A stretch of DNA of 64,000 nt, from assembly GCA_024228935.1 (NCBI GenBank), contig JAAESX010000213.1, positions 62,001-126,000 on the forward strand, given 5' to 3'. A program made the position numbers and the translations under genes. Each line of letters starts with the position of its first letter. The first letter of the stretch is position 1. This document shows positions 26,548 through 34,308 of the stretch, piece after piece. The notes under the pieces were generated by a model. The model ran no database searches. It saw only the letters and a list, made by a program, of their open reading frames with translations, and was not told the origin of the DNA. This DNA is from Pseudomonadota bacterium. Lineage in GTDB: Bacteria > Myxococcota_A > UBA796 > CAJQPC01.

Positions 26548-28242
26548 GTGTCCCTATTGCTTGCATCCGTCGGCTTCGTCGCCACGGACGCCCAGGCCTC
26601 CACCTGGTCTCCCGACGCCACCATCGAAGAGGCGGCCCAGCTCCACGTCATGCCGGAAGGCCTCGACGCGATCACGGATCTGATCCCGGCGCTGATCCCC
26701 GAGAAGATCGATCTCGGCACCGTCGTCGACGAGTCGGGCGGCACCTGGTGCTTCAACTACGAGTTCTCGATGTACAACCTGTGGGTTGGCATCGAGCTCG
26801 TCGACGCGACGCTCACGCCCCAGAACGGGTACCTCGAGCTCGACGCAGACCTGCTGGTCCAGGTCAACGACGCCAGTGACAAGTTCGGCCTCGACACCGA
26901 GATCGCCTGCATCAGCACGGACTGCCCCGGCTACGTCGAGCCCTTCCCGGTCAGCATCTACACGACCATCGCGCTCGAGGTCGTCCAGGACGACGCGGGC
27001 AACGCGGCCCTGGACGCCACCATCGGCGACATCGAGCTGACCGGCACCGACATCACCGACTACCTGCAGCTCGACTGCTGGATCGGTGACCTCGAGGAGA
27101 TCCTCAACTGGGTCGGCCTCAGCCTGTACGACCTCATCTGGGGCATCGTCGAGGGCGTTCTGGACGACATGATCGCCGGACTGGCGCCGGACCTCGAGGA
27201 GGCCATCGAGGACGCGTTCTCGTCCGCCACCATCGAGGAGGAGCTCGAGGTCGGTGAGGCCACCCTCACCCTGAAGCTCCAGCCTGCGGACGTGACCATC
27301 GAGCCCGAGGGCGTGACGGTCCTCATGAGCGGCTCGGCGACGGCCGACGAAGCGAACTCCTGCATCGCCGCGTACGACCCCGCCGGCTCCCCCCGGACGG
27401 ACAGCCCGCTGCCCACGTTCGCGGACATCCGGAACGGCACGCACATGTCGATCGAGCTGTCGGACGACTTCACGAACCAGCTGCTGTACGGCGCCTGGCG
27501 CGGCGGGGTGCTCTGCTACGAGATCTCCGGCGACGACCCGCTGCCGATCAACACGTCTCTCCTCGGCCTCATCGCCGGCGACACGTTCGATCCCATCTTC
27601 GGTGACGACACCAAGCCCATGGTCATCGCGACCCGTCCCAAGACCGCTCCGGTGGCCTACTTCGACGGCGCCCACGACCTGGACGCCATCATCGACGACC
27701 TCGGCCTGCACTTCTACGGCGAGGTCGACGACCGGATGGCGCAGGTGGTCGGGCTCGACCTCGACATCGACGCCGGCGCGAACCTGAACTTCGACGGGAC
27801 GACTGGCGACCTGGCGATCGAGCTGGCGCTGACCAGCGAGAACGTCACCGCGGACGTCATCCACAACGAGCTGATGACCGGCACGGACGAGGCCATCGAG
27901 GAGTCGTTCGGCGGCGCCTTCGACACCATCCTCGAGACGGTGCTCGGCGGCCTGCTCGGCGACGCACTCGCCTTCGGTCTTCCTAGCTTCGAGGGCGTCG
28001 GCATGACCGACCTCCATGCGGAAGCCATCGGCTCGGACCTGGACTGGCTGGCCGTGTGGGCCAACGTCGGCATCACCCCGTACGAGGGCTCCGGCTGCGG
28101 CGGATGTGGTGGCGAGGAAGGCGCCGACTCCGGCTGCGACAGCGGCTGTGCGTCCGGTCACTTCCAGACGATGGCCTTCTGGACCATCCTTCCCCTGGCC
28201 ATCTGCCTCATGCGCCGGAAGGAAGACGAGCCCCAGGCCTAG
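26548..28242 (+). CDS. Large secreted surface protein with MYXO-CTERM-like tail
   Basis: 564 residues from GTG 26548, which has GAGGAG five bases upstream. A 17-residue signal (M-S-L-L-L-A-S-V-G-F-V-A-T-D-A-Q-A) leads into a long acidic, alternating beta/helix body, which includes G-I-V-E-G-V-L-D-D-M-I-A-G-L-A-P-D-L. Parts of this body recall BPI/lipid-binding-like proteins, a weak similarity. The last 45 residues are Cys/Gly-rich (G-C-G-G-C-G-G-E, G-C-D-S-G-C), then a short hydrophobic segment and R-R-K, the plan of MYXO-CTERM sorting tags. The function is unknown; it is probably anchored on the outer surface. Confidence 0.72.
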   Translation: MSLLLASVGFVATDAQASTWSPDATIEEAAQLHVMPEGLDAITDLIPALIPEKIDLGTVVDESGGTWCFNYEFSMYNLWVGIELVDATLTPQNGYLELDADLLVQVNDASDKFGLDTEIACISTDCPGYVEPFPVSIYTTIALEVVQDDAGNAALDATIGDIELTGTDITDYLQLDCWIGDLEEILNWVGLSLYDLIWGIVEGVLDDMIAGLAPDLEEAIEDAFSSATIEEELEVGEATLTLKLQPADVTIEPEGVTVLMSGSATADEANSCIAAYDPAGSPRTDSPLPTFADIRNGTHMSIELSDDFTNQLLYGAWRGGVLCYEISGDDPLPINTSLLGLIAGDTFDPIFGDDTKPMVIATRPKTAPVAYFDGAHDLDAIIDDLGLHFYGEVDDRMAQVVGLDLDIDAGANLNFDGTTGDLAIELALTSENVTADVIHNELMTGTDEAIEESFGGAFDTILETVLGGLLGDALAFGLPSFEGVGMTDLHAEAIGSDLDWLAVWANVGITPYEGSGCGGCGGEEGADSGCDSGCASGHFQTMAFWTILPLAICLMRRKEDEPQA

Positions 28243-28252
28243 CTCCGGGAAC

Positions 28253-28996
28253 TCAGCCCTCGAGGACCGCCCGGATCGCCGGGCCTCCCCAGAGACCACG
28301 AAACCGCGTCGCGGCCCGATCGAGGGCCTCGTCCGCGGGCAGATGGTCCGCGTCCGACACCACGGACTTGGCCGCTCGGACCGACTCGGGCGGCAGGCTG
28401 CGGAGCGCCTGGAGGAACGTCTTCGCGGCGGCCTCGGCCTGTCCCGGGGGGCACAGCTGCTCCACGAGGCCCACGCTGCGGGCCTGCTGAGCGTTGAGGC
28501 GTCGGCTGAAGGCGAGCAGCTCGAGCGCGGTCCGACGACCGACGAGCCGCGTCAGGCGCACGGCACCACCCCAGCCCGGGACGAGCCCCAGGCGGGCGTG
28601 GACGAACTGGATGCGAGCGGTACGCGACATCACGCGAAAGTCGGTGCACGTCGTGAGCTCGGCGCCGCCGCCGAAGGCGCCGCCCTCGATGGCGCTGACG
28701 GAGACCAGCGGCAGGCGTCGGATCCGCATCGTGACGTCCTGCATGAAGCGACACATCGCCTCGCCCGCTTCCGCGTCGTCGAGGTTCGAGCGGACGAACT
28801 CCAGGTCGGCGCCGGCCGAGAACGCGCGGGTCCCCTCACCGCGCAGGACGAGCCCGACACCGTCGAAGGCCGCGAGCGTCGCGACGTGTTCGCCGAGCTG
28901 CTCGATCATGTCCGGGGTGAGCGCATTGCGCCGGTCCGGGTTGTCCAGGACGAGCGTGGCGACGCCTCGATCGAGCTCAAGTCGGACTTCGGGCAT
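28253..28996 (-). CDS. Enoyl-CoA hydratase/isomerase family protein
   Basis: 247 residues of the crotonase fold. N-P-D-R-R-N-A-L-T is the CoA-binding start, A-F-S-A-G-A-D-L the oxyanion loop, and E-G-G-A-F-G-G-G-A-E-L the active-site helix. The next loop reads L-G-L-V-P-G-W-G-G, whereas hydratases usually have G-x-G-G with a second Glu. The W-G-G form resembles ethylmalonyl-CoA decarboxylase-like members. So hydratase activity is not certain; isomerase or decarboxylase activity is possible. The ATG at 28994-28996 has a GGGAGGAG site. Convergent to the surface protein gene. Confidence 0.8.
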   Translation of the reverse strand: MPEVRLELDRGVATLVLDNPDRRNALTPDMIEQLGEHVATLAAFDGVGLVLRGEGTRAFSAGADLEFVRSNLDDAEAGEAMCRFMQDVTMRIRRLPLVSVSAIEGGAFGGGAELTTCTDFRVMSRTARIQFVHARLGLVPGWGGAVRLTRLVGRRTALELLAFSRRLNAQQARSVGLVEQLCPPGQAEAAAKTFLQALRSLPPESVRAAKSVVSDADHLPADEALDRAATRFRGLWGGPAIRAVLEG

Positions 28997-29041
28997 CGCT
29001 CCTCCCAGGCCGGTTAGGGTGTGGCCCTGAGGAGATTGTGC

Positions 29042-29521
29042 ATGCTGAGCATCGTCCTGGCTCTCGTGGGCTGCGGCCCCGACCCCACGGTCATCAGCGG
29101 TGAGGTCGACGGGTACCCGCTCGGCGAGCCGCTCACCGCCTACTGGGGCGGCCCCTTCGTCATCTTTGTCGACGAGGGGCTGGACTGCTACGACATGTCG
29201 TTCGTGCGGCGCACGTACGACGCCGCCGCGTCGCCCACGGACTTCGACTTCGTCGGGCTGCAGTTCGGCTTCGACGAGACCGAGACCATCGAGGGCAACT
29301 TCAGCGTCGCCGGTGACGCCGCGGTCGCCGCCAAGGCCATGGCCGTCCAGGGCGGCGCGTTCGTCGAGAACCACGGCCGCGACGGGAACCTGCAGATCAA
29401 GACCATGGAGTCCGGGGGCGTCATGGAGGGCAGCTTCGACATCAGCTTCGGCGACGACGTCGGCAGCTACAAGGCCGACTACTTCTCGGCCGAGTACTGC
29501 AACAACCTGGTCCGTAACTGA
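29042..29521 (+). CDS. Small lipoprotein, unknown
   Basis: 159 residues. The ATG at 29042-29044 is seven bases after GAGGAG; the alternative GTG at 29021 lacks an SD. The signal is short: M-L-S-I-V-L-A-L-V-G-C, lipid Cys11. The rest is beta-rich with acidic strands (V-D-G-Y-P-L-G-E-P-L, F-V-G-L-Q-F-G-F-D-E-T, G-G-V-M-E-G-S-F-D-I-S-F-G) and no recognisable family. The repeated G-x-F/Y-x-x pattern in the last third suggests a lipocalin- or immunoglobulin-like sandwich. Its stop codon overlaps the next reading frame's CTG start (CTGA). Confidence 0.68.
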   Translation: MLSIVLALVGCGPDPTVISGEVDGYPLGEPLTAYWGGPFVIFVDEGLDCYDMSFVRRTYDAAASPTDFDFVGLQFGFDETETIEGNFSVAGDAAVAAKAMAVQGGAFVENHGRDGNLQIKTMESGGVMEGSFDISFGDDVGSYKADYFSAEYCNNLVRN

Positions 29522-30180
29522 AGCTCGCGAGCCTGGCGCTGGGGCTGGCCTGCTCTGGCCCGAGCACCGAGGTCCCCGCGGACGTCGCGGTCGAGACGCC
29601 GCAGCCCCGCATGTTCCGGCACCTGGGCGGTGACCCCGTCGAGGTCTTCGAGGCCGAGGACGGGACGCGCGCTGAGCACGACCCCGACACCTCCCGCATC
29701 GACGGCGTGAAGGTCACGGACAGCTGGCGCCTGGGCCAGGTCCTGCCCGGCTGCCTGGGCTCTCCGCTCACGCTCCCCCCTGCGGGCGATGTCGCGGGCT
29801 TTCGCCGCCTGATCTGGGACGGCACGTCGGGTGCTTGGGCGCTCGACCTCTCCGGCGCCAACCTGTGCAGCCTGTCGGGCCGCCTGGTCCTGCACCTGGA
29901 CTCACCCCAGGCCGACACGGGCGAGCTGAGTGTCGACGGCGTCTCCTGGAAGGACGGCGGCCTCGAAGCGGCCCAGGCCCTGCTCGGTGCCGAGGTTCGC
30001 CGGGCTGCCCTGGCCGACTGGACGAAGCTCTCCCAGGCCGACCGGCGGGACGTGGTGCACGCGCTGGCCCATGACACCGACGACGACGCCGAGGACGTGC
30101 TTCGCGAGCTGCTCGCTCAAGAGCCAGGCGCCGAGGACGTGCAACGGGCCCTCGAGGAGCGCGCGCTCAGGACTCCTTGA
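29518..30180 (+). CDS. Lipoprotein probably starting at CTG, unknown
   Basis: 220 residues if translation starts at CTG 29518, giving (M)-K-L-A-S-L-A-L-G-L-A-C, a good lipobox with Cys12. The first in-frame ATG (29611) would lose the lipobox and leave a headless protein. CTG overlaps the previous stop as CTGA, matching the NTGA pattern seen elsewhere in this window. The body begins with an acidic linker, then beta-rich sequence (G-A-W-A-L-D-L-S-G-A-N-L) and a helical C-terminal third (V-V-H-A-L-A-H-D-T-D-D-D-A-E-D-V-L). Its last 14 bases overlap proC on the other strand. No function assigned. Confidence 0.55.
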   Translation: MKLASLALGLACSGPSTEVPADVAVETPQPRMFRHLGGDPVEVFEAEDGTRAEHDPDTSRIDGVKVTDSWRLGQVLPGCLGSPLTLPPAGDVAGFRRLIWDGTSGAWALDLSGANLCSLSGRLVLHLDSPQADTGELSVDGVSWKDGGLEAAQALLGAEVRRAALADWTKLSQADRRDVVHALAHDTDDDAEDVLRELLAQEPGAEDVQRALEERALRTP

Positions 30181-30991
30181 GGCGCTCTTCCAGGTCGTCG
30201 CCCAGCTCGCCGCAGCGTCGGTAGGCCGCGTCGATCGACTCGGTCACGACCGCACCCATGCGGCCTTGCTTCAGGACCTGGAGAGCCCGTGACGTGGTCC
30301 CGCCCGGCGAGGTCACCGCATCGATGAGCTCGGCGACGTGCAGGTCGTCGTCCCGCTTCAGCATCTCGGCGGTGCCGATCAGCGTCGCCAGGACGGCCTC
30401 GCGGGACAGCTCCCGGGGCATGCCGATGTAGTTGCTCGCCTCGAGCATCGACTTCACGAACTCGGCGACGATGGCCGGACCGGTTCCGCTCACCGCGGTC
30501 GCCCGATCGATGTGGCGCTCCTCGTCGACGACCATCTCCTCGCCCATGCCGCGAAGGACCTCGGCGATGCGCTCGCCGTGGACCCCCTCGGCGCGGGTCC
30601 AGACGGTCATCCCGCGGTGGATGCGGCACGGGAGGTTCGGCATCGCCCGCACGACCCGCTGGTGCCCGAGGCCGGCCTGCAAGCTGCGGATGGGTGCACC
30701 CGCGACGATGGACAGGACCTGGGTGTCGGCCGGGATGCGGCCAGCGATGGCGGCGAACACCTTGGTCAGGCTCTGCGGCTTCACGGCCAGGACGATGAGC
30801 TCGCAGTCCAGGACGTCGACGTTCGAGGCGACGGTCCGGATGCCATGGGTCTCGGTCAGGACCTCGCGCCGGGACGCGTGCGGGTCGCTCGCGACGACGC
30901 GGTCCGGCGTGAGCACGCCCTCGAAGAGCACACCCGCGATCATCGTCTCGGCCATCACGCCGGCTCCGATGAAACCCAGTCGCCAGCTCAT
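30167..30991 (-). CDS. proC: Pyrroline-5-carboxylate reductase
   Basis: 274 residues, the usual length. Catalyses NAD(P)H reduction of 1-pyrroline-5-carboxylate to L-proline. The dinucleotide fold G-F-I-G-A-G-V-M-A is at the N-terminus, followed by V-K-P-Q and R-A-M-P-N-L-P. Toward the end is the dimer/active region S-G-T-G-P-A and the signature T-S-P-G-G-T-T. ATG 30989-30991 overlaps the stop of the FAD-dependent gene upstream (ATGA). Its 3' end overlaps the lipoprotein gene at 29518-30180 by 14 bases, convergently. Confidence 0.93.
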   Translation of the reverse strand: MSWRLGFIGAGVMAETMIAGVLFEGVLTPDRVVASDPHASRREVLTETHGIRTVASNVDVLDCELIVLAVKPQSLTKVFAAIAGRIPADTQVLSIVAGAPIRSLQAGLGHQRVVRAMPNLPCRIHRGMTVWTRAEGVHGERIAEVLRGMGEEMVVDEERHIDRATAVSGTGPAIVAEFVKSMLEASNYIGMPRELSREAVLATLIGTAEMLKRDDDLHVAELIDAVTSPGGTTSRALQVLKQGRMGAVVTESIDAAYRRCGELGDDLEERLKES

Positions 30992-32289
30992 CGCTCGACG
31001 AACCGCGTGATGGACACATCCAGGTCGTCGAGCCGGACCGGGGGGTCGAGGCGCGTGCGCGTGGCCTCGTGCCAGTCCTTGGGGTCCATCGCTACGTGCA
31101 TGGCGTGGGCCAGCAGCTGACCGACGTCGGCGTGCCGGTGCGTGGCCAGGCGACCCACGAGGCGGATGCCACAGGAGTGGAACCAGGCGGCGACGCGGTT
31201 GTGCGCCGGATGCCAGGGGCCGGTCCACGCCGGGTCGTAGTCCGCCATCCGTAACACCCGGGCCCCGGTGGCGCGGGCCTTGGCGATGCCGGTCGAGCCC
31301 AGCGCGCTGCACACGCCGTCGACCACCCGGGCATCGCCGGCGGACCACAGCGGGTCGCCGTCCTCGACGGACAGATGAGCGATGAGGTGGCCGGCCAGGC
31401 CATCCCCGCCCGGAAGGAGCTCGGGCACGGTGACGCGGAAGAACGGAGCCTCGTCCACGACGTGGAGCTCCGTGGGCGTGTCACCGGACGCATCGGCACC
31501 GACGATGACCTGGATGCGGTGCCGCGTCCGGATGACCTCGAGATCCTTCCGGATTCCCAGGGGGATCGCGTCGCCCAGCAGCTCGGCGGCATCGGCCAGC
31601 GAGCACGCCAGCCACAGCTCGTCGACGTCCATCGCGCCGTCGTCCGTGAGGACCCGGGAGACCCGACCGTCGGCGAGCTCGATGCCAGCCAGGCCGGTGT
31701 CCGTGCGCACGTCCACGCCGTCCAGCAGCGAGGACCACCCCGCCTCGGGGCTCGAACCAACGCCGACCAGCCCGTCGTCGAGGATGAGCGCGTGGTGCAG
31801 GAGCGCGGACGAGACGCCGACCTGCTCGGGGTCCCCGAAGCGCTTGTGGGCATACGGGCCGTAGAGCAGGCGGTAAGCCGCGCCGCCGTACCGCCGAATG
31901 ACCCAGTCCTTGTACGTGCGCTGCTCGTAGCCCCCGCCCAGGAGCGAGTCCCGAGCGAGCATCTCCGCCCGCGCACGCGTCCAGTCGACCAGAGCCCGAC
32001 GGCTCTCGCTCCCCGGCAGGATGCGAGCCAGATCGCGGCGCTGGAACGGCAGCGACCAGCTCTGTCCACCGGCCCACAGCCCCATCGAGAAGCCCGCTGC
32101 AGCCGGCGCGGACCCGGCGAGGTCGGCCACCGCTTCCCGGTTCACGTCGCTGCAGATGCCGCGACCGATCGGGACCTCGGGCCAGGCGAGCCCACCTGCG
32201 ACGGACTCCGGCTCCAGGAGCACGGCGTCTGAGAGTGCTGCTGCTGCGTGGACGCCAGAAGCACCACCGCCGATCACGACCTGCGACAT
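30988..32289 (-). CDS. FAD-dependent amine oxidase-like flavoprotein
   Basis: 433 residues. N-terminal V-V-I-G-G-G-A-S-G-V-H-A-A-A-A-L is a Rossmann FAD fold, close to G-x-G-x-x-G. The middle (S-W-S-L-P-F-Q-R-R-D-L-A-R, Y-G-P-Y-A-H-K-R-F-G) and C-terminal pattern resemble protoporphyrinogen-oxidase- or UDP-galactopyranose-mutase-like members of the amino-oxidase superfamily, but no substrate motif is clear. GAGGAG precedes the ATG at 32287-32289. It is translationally coupled to proC, which might point to a shared amino-acid or redox context; that is inference. Confidence 0.72.
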   Translation of the reverse strand: MSQVVIGGGASGVHAAAALSDAVLLEPESVAGGLAWPEVPIGRGICSDVNREAVADLAGSAPAAAGFSMGLWAGGQSWSLPFQRRDLARILPGSESRRALVDWTRARAEMLARDSLLGGGYEQRTYKDWVIRRYGGAAYRLLYGPYAHKRFGDPEQVGVSSALLHHALILDDGLVGVGSSPEAGWSSLLDGVDVRTDTGLAGIELADGRVSRVLTDDGAMDVDELWLACSLADAAELLGDAIPLGIRKDLEVIRTRHRIQVIVGADASGDTPTELHVVDEAPFFRVTVPELLPGGDGLAGHLIAHLSVEDGDPLWSAGDARVVDGVCSALGSTGIAKARATGARVLRMADYDPAWTGPWHPAHNRVAAWFHSCGIRLVGRLATHRHADVGQLLAHAMHVAMDPKDWHEATRTRLDPPVRLDDLDVSITRFVER

Positions 32290-32326
32290 CACCGGTTCTC
32301 CTCGGCCCACGATAAGCCGTTGGGCG

Positions 32327-32761
32327 ATGGAGTATCGCAACCCCAAGCCCACCGTCGATGTCGTGGTCGCCGTCGATGGCGGCATCGTCCTCGTCCGACG
32401 TCGCAACGAGCCCGTCGGATGGGCCCTCCCCGGCGGCTTCGTCGACGAGTGGGAGCGCGTTGAGGACGCTGCGGCCCGCGAAGTGCTCGAAGAGACGGGA
32501 CTCACCGTCACGCTCGGCGAGCTGCTGTACGTGTACAGCGATCCGGCGCGCGACCCGCGCCACCACACGATGACCGTGGTGTTCACCGGAACCGCGACGG
32601 GCACCCCGGTCGGCATGGACGACGCGGCCAAGGCGTGCGTCTTCTCGCTGGACGCCCTCCCCCAGCCCATCGTGTTCGACCACGCTCGGATCCTGGCCGA
32701 CTACCGCCGGTTCATCGAGACCGGCGCCCGCCCGCGGCCTCAGTCCGAGCGCTCGGTGTAG
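32327..32761 (+). CDS. Nudix hydrolase
   Basis: 144 residues. A full Nudix box is visible: G-F-V-D-E-W-E, seven residues, R-E-V-L-E-E-T-G-L, matching G-x5-E-x7-R-E-U-x-E-E-x-G-U. It binds Mg2+ and cleaves nucleoside diphosphate-X bonds. The short protein, with Y-R-N-P-K-P-T-V-D-V-V-V at the start, resembles ADP-ribose pyrophosphatase/MutT-like housekeeping enzymes. Its 3' end overlaps rsmD by 22 bases (convergent). Start at ATG 32327; GATAAG lies ten bases upstream, a weak leaderless candidate. Confidence 0.9.
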   Translation: MEYRNPKPTVDVVVAVDGGIVLVRRRNEPVGWALPGGFVDEWERVEDAAAREVLEETGLTVTLGELLYVYSDPARDPRHHTMTVVFTGTATGTPVGMDDAAKACVFSLDALPQPIVFDHARILADYRRFIETGARPRPQSERSV

Positions 32762-33267
32762 AGCGCGAGGCGCGTGCCTCCGTAGGCGCGCACCTGAAGC
32801 AGCTCCAGCCCCGGGACGAGGGGGGCATCCACACGGTCCGGCAGCTCGACGACCACACGCCATCCAGCCAGCGGGGCGACGGCGAGCAGGTGGGGGAACG
32901 GATCCTCGCCGTAGGGCGGATCCATCAGGACGAGGTCGAACCGGCCGGACGCGGGGATGGCGCTCGGCGAGCTCCCCACCACGACCTGGACGCGGTCCTC
33001 GACACCCAGCGCCTTGGCCGACGCTCGGATGCCCGCAGCGTTCTTTCGACTCCGCTCGATGAGCACCGCCCGCTCCGCGCCGCGTGACAGCGACTCGAAC
33101 GAGAGCAGCCCCGTTCCGGCGAACACGTCGAGCACCTCGAGCCCCGACAGATCCTGTCCGAGCACGGCGAACAACGCCTCGCGCACCCGCGAGCCCGTCG
33201 GGCGCACCCCGGCAGGCACACGCCCGGAGAGCACCCGCCCTCGCAGCCGACCTCCTGTGATGCGCAT
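32740..33267 (-). CDS. rsmD: 16S rRNA (guanine-966-N2)-methyltransferase
   Basis: 175 residues, the normal RsmD length. Starts M-R-I-T-G-G-R-L-R-G-R; the SAM motif is L-D-V-F-A-G-T-G-L-L-S-F-E; the catalytic N6/N2-methylase motif is D-P-P-Y at about 117-120. AAGGAG lies four bases before the ATG. It modifies G966 in the 30S subunit during assembly. The Nudix gene overlaps its 3' end on the other strand. Confidence 0.94.
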   Translation of the reverse strand: MRITGGRLRGRVLSGRVPAGVRPTGSRVREALFAVLGQDLSGLEVLDVFAGTGLLSFESLSRGAERAVLIERSRKNAAGIRASAKALGVEDRVQVVVGSSPSAIPASGRFDLVLMDPPYGEDPFPHLLAVAPLAGWRVVVELPDRVDAPLVPGLELLQVRAYGGTRLALYTERSD

Positions 33268-33290
33268 GTGGCTCCTTCCGGCGGCACTCC

Positions 33291-33319
33291 TTTCCAGAGG
33301 CCCCGCGGCAGCTTATCGT
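33291..33319 (+). promoter_or_regulatory. Promoter of the 33328 gene, probably leaderless
   Basis: TTTCCA (33291-33296), 17 bases, TATCGT (33314-33319), then eight bases and the ATG at 33328. There is no ribosome site, so RNA polymerase would start at or beside the A of the ATG. Confidence 0.55.
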
Positions 33320-33327
33320 CTCGCCCG

Positions 33328-34287
33328 ATGCCTGCGAACGACACCTTCGAGCGCTTTGTCGCCGACACAGCCGAGAACACGGCGTACGAGTCCCACTACC
33401 TGAAGGCGAACTCGCCCGACGGCAAGCGGGCGTTCTGGATCCGCCACGTCCTGGTGTGCGACGGCCCGACCTGGGCCGAGCGCTACTGGGAGATCTGGTT
33501 CCTCGCCTTCGAGCGCGGCGGCCGGACCTGGGTCGGCAAGGCCGAGTACCGCTGGTCGCAGATGGAGGAGATCCTCGACGGACCCACGCTCTCGGGGCCG
33601 GACGTCCAGTTCGGACCGCGGCGCGCCGTGGGCAAGCTCGGCGACATGTCGTGGGAGCTCGTGCTCGGCGGCGGGAACCCGATCCGTCACCTGCCGGTCG
33701 AGCTGCTCTACTCCACCGGCGGCAACACCAAGGTCATGACGCCCGCGAGCGGCCTCCGATTCGCCGGCGAAATCACGCTGAGCGACGAGGTTTGGCCCAT
33801 CGACTCCTGGGTCGGCTGCCGCGGCCACAACTGGGGCGACGACTACGGCGACCAGTACGCCTGGATCGCTGCCCACGTCTGGGACGACAAGGCCGAGCGC
33901 TCGGTCGAGGGCTTCACCGGAGTGCTCGACGCGCCGCTCCTGGGCGACACGGTCGTCTCACGCATCGTCGTGAAGGGCGCCGAGACCGCCTCGTGGACAC
34001 GCCCCGGGCTGTTCTCCGACAACCGGCTGTCCAGCAAGGGAGGCCGGTTCGCCGTCGCCGCCCACGCCGACTCGTTCGTGAACCTGCGGTACCGCTCGCC
34101 GTCGGGCGACGTGCTGTGCCGCTGCACCAAGTTCGCGGACGTCGAGCTGGACACCCCCAGCGGGAAGCGCACGTCCAACTGTGGCGAGCTCGAGTTCGTC
34201 GATCGCAGCGTGGCGCCGGGCGCGGACGCCCATCCGCCGGCCAGCTGGTCGATGGAGACGGACGGGGTCTACAACGCCGTCGTCTGA
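33328..34287 (+). CDS. AttH/CrtC-like lipocalin-fold protein, unknown
   Basis: 319 residues, cytoplasmic by sequence (no signal seen). Two beta-rich halves; the centre has I-D-S-W-V-G-C-R-G-H-N-W-G-D-D and Y-A-W-I-A-A-H-V-W. The G-H-N-W-G motif with a preceding G/W loop is like the AttH/CrtC (hydroxyneurosporene dehydratase-type) and tocopherol-cyclase-like barrel families, which bind isoprenoid-type ligands. It may act on a lipid or carotenoid-like substrate, but no pathway genes are nearby. Leaderless promoter candidate upstream. It is followed, 21 bases on, by the convergent amidase gene. Confidence 0.55.
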   Translation: MPANDTFERFVADTAENTAYESHYLKANSPDGKRAFWIRHVLVCDGPTWAERYWEIWFLAFERGGRTWVGKAEYRWSQMEEILDGPTLSGPDVQFGPRRAVGKLGDMSWELVLGGGNPIRHLPVELLYSTGGNTKVMTPASGLRFAGEITLSDEVWPIDSWVGCRGHNWGDDYGDQYAWIAAHVWDDKAERSVEGFTGVLDAPLLGDTVVSRIVVKGAETASWTRPGLFSDNRLSSKGGRFAVAAHADSFVNLRYRSPSGDVLCRCTKFADVELDTPSGKRTSNCGELEFVDRSVAPGADAHPPASWSMETDGVYNAVV

Positions 34288-34308
34288 GCTGTCGCCTGGG
34301 GCGTCCCC

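Noticed and set aside
29611..30180. Start of the lipoprotein gene at ATG 29611
   Set aside because: It removes the in-frame lipobox that begins at 29518 and leaves a large unexplained gap after the previous gene.
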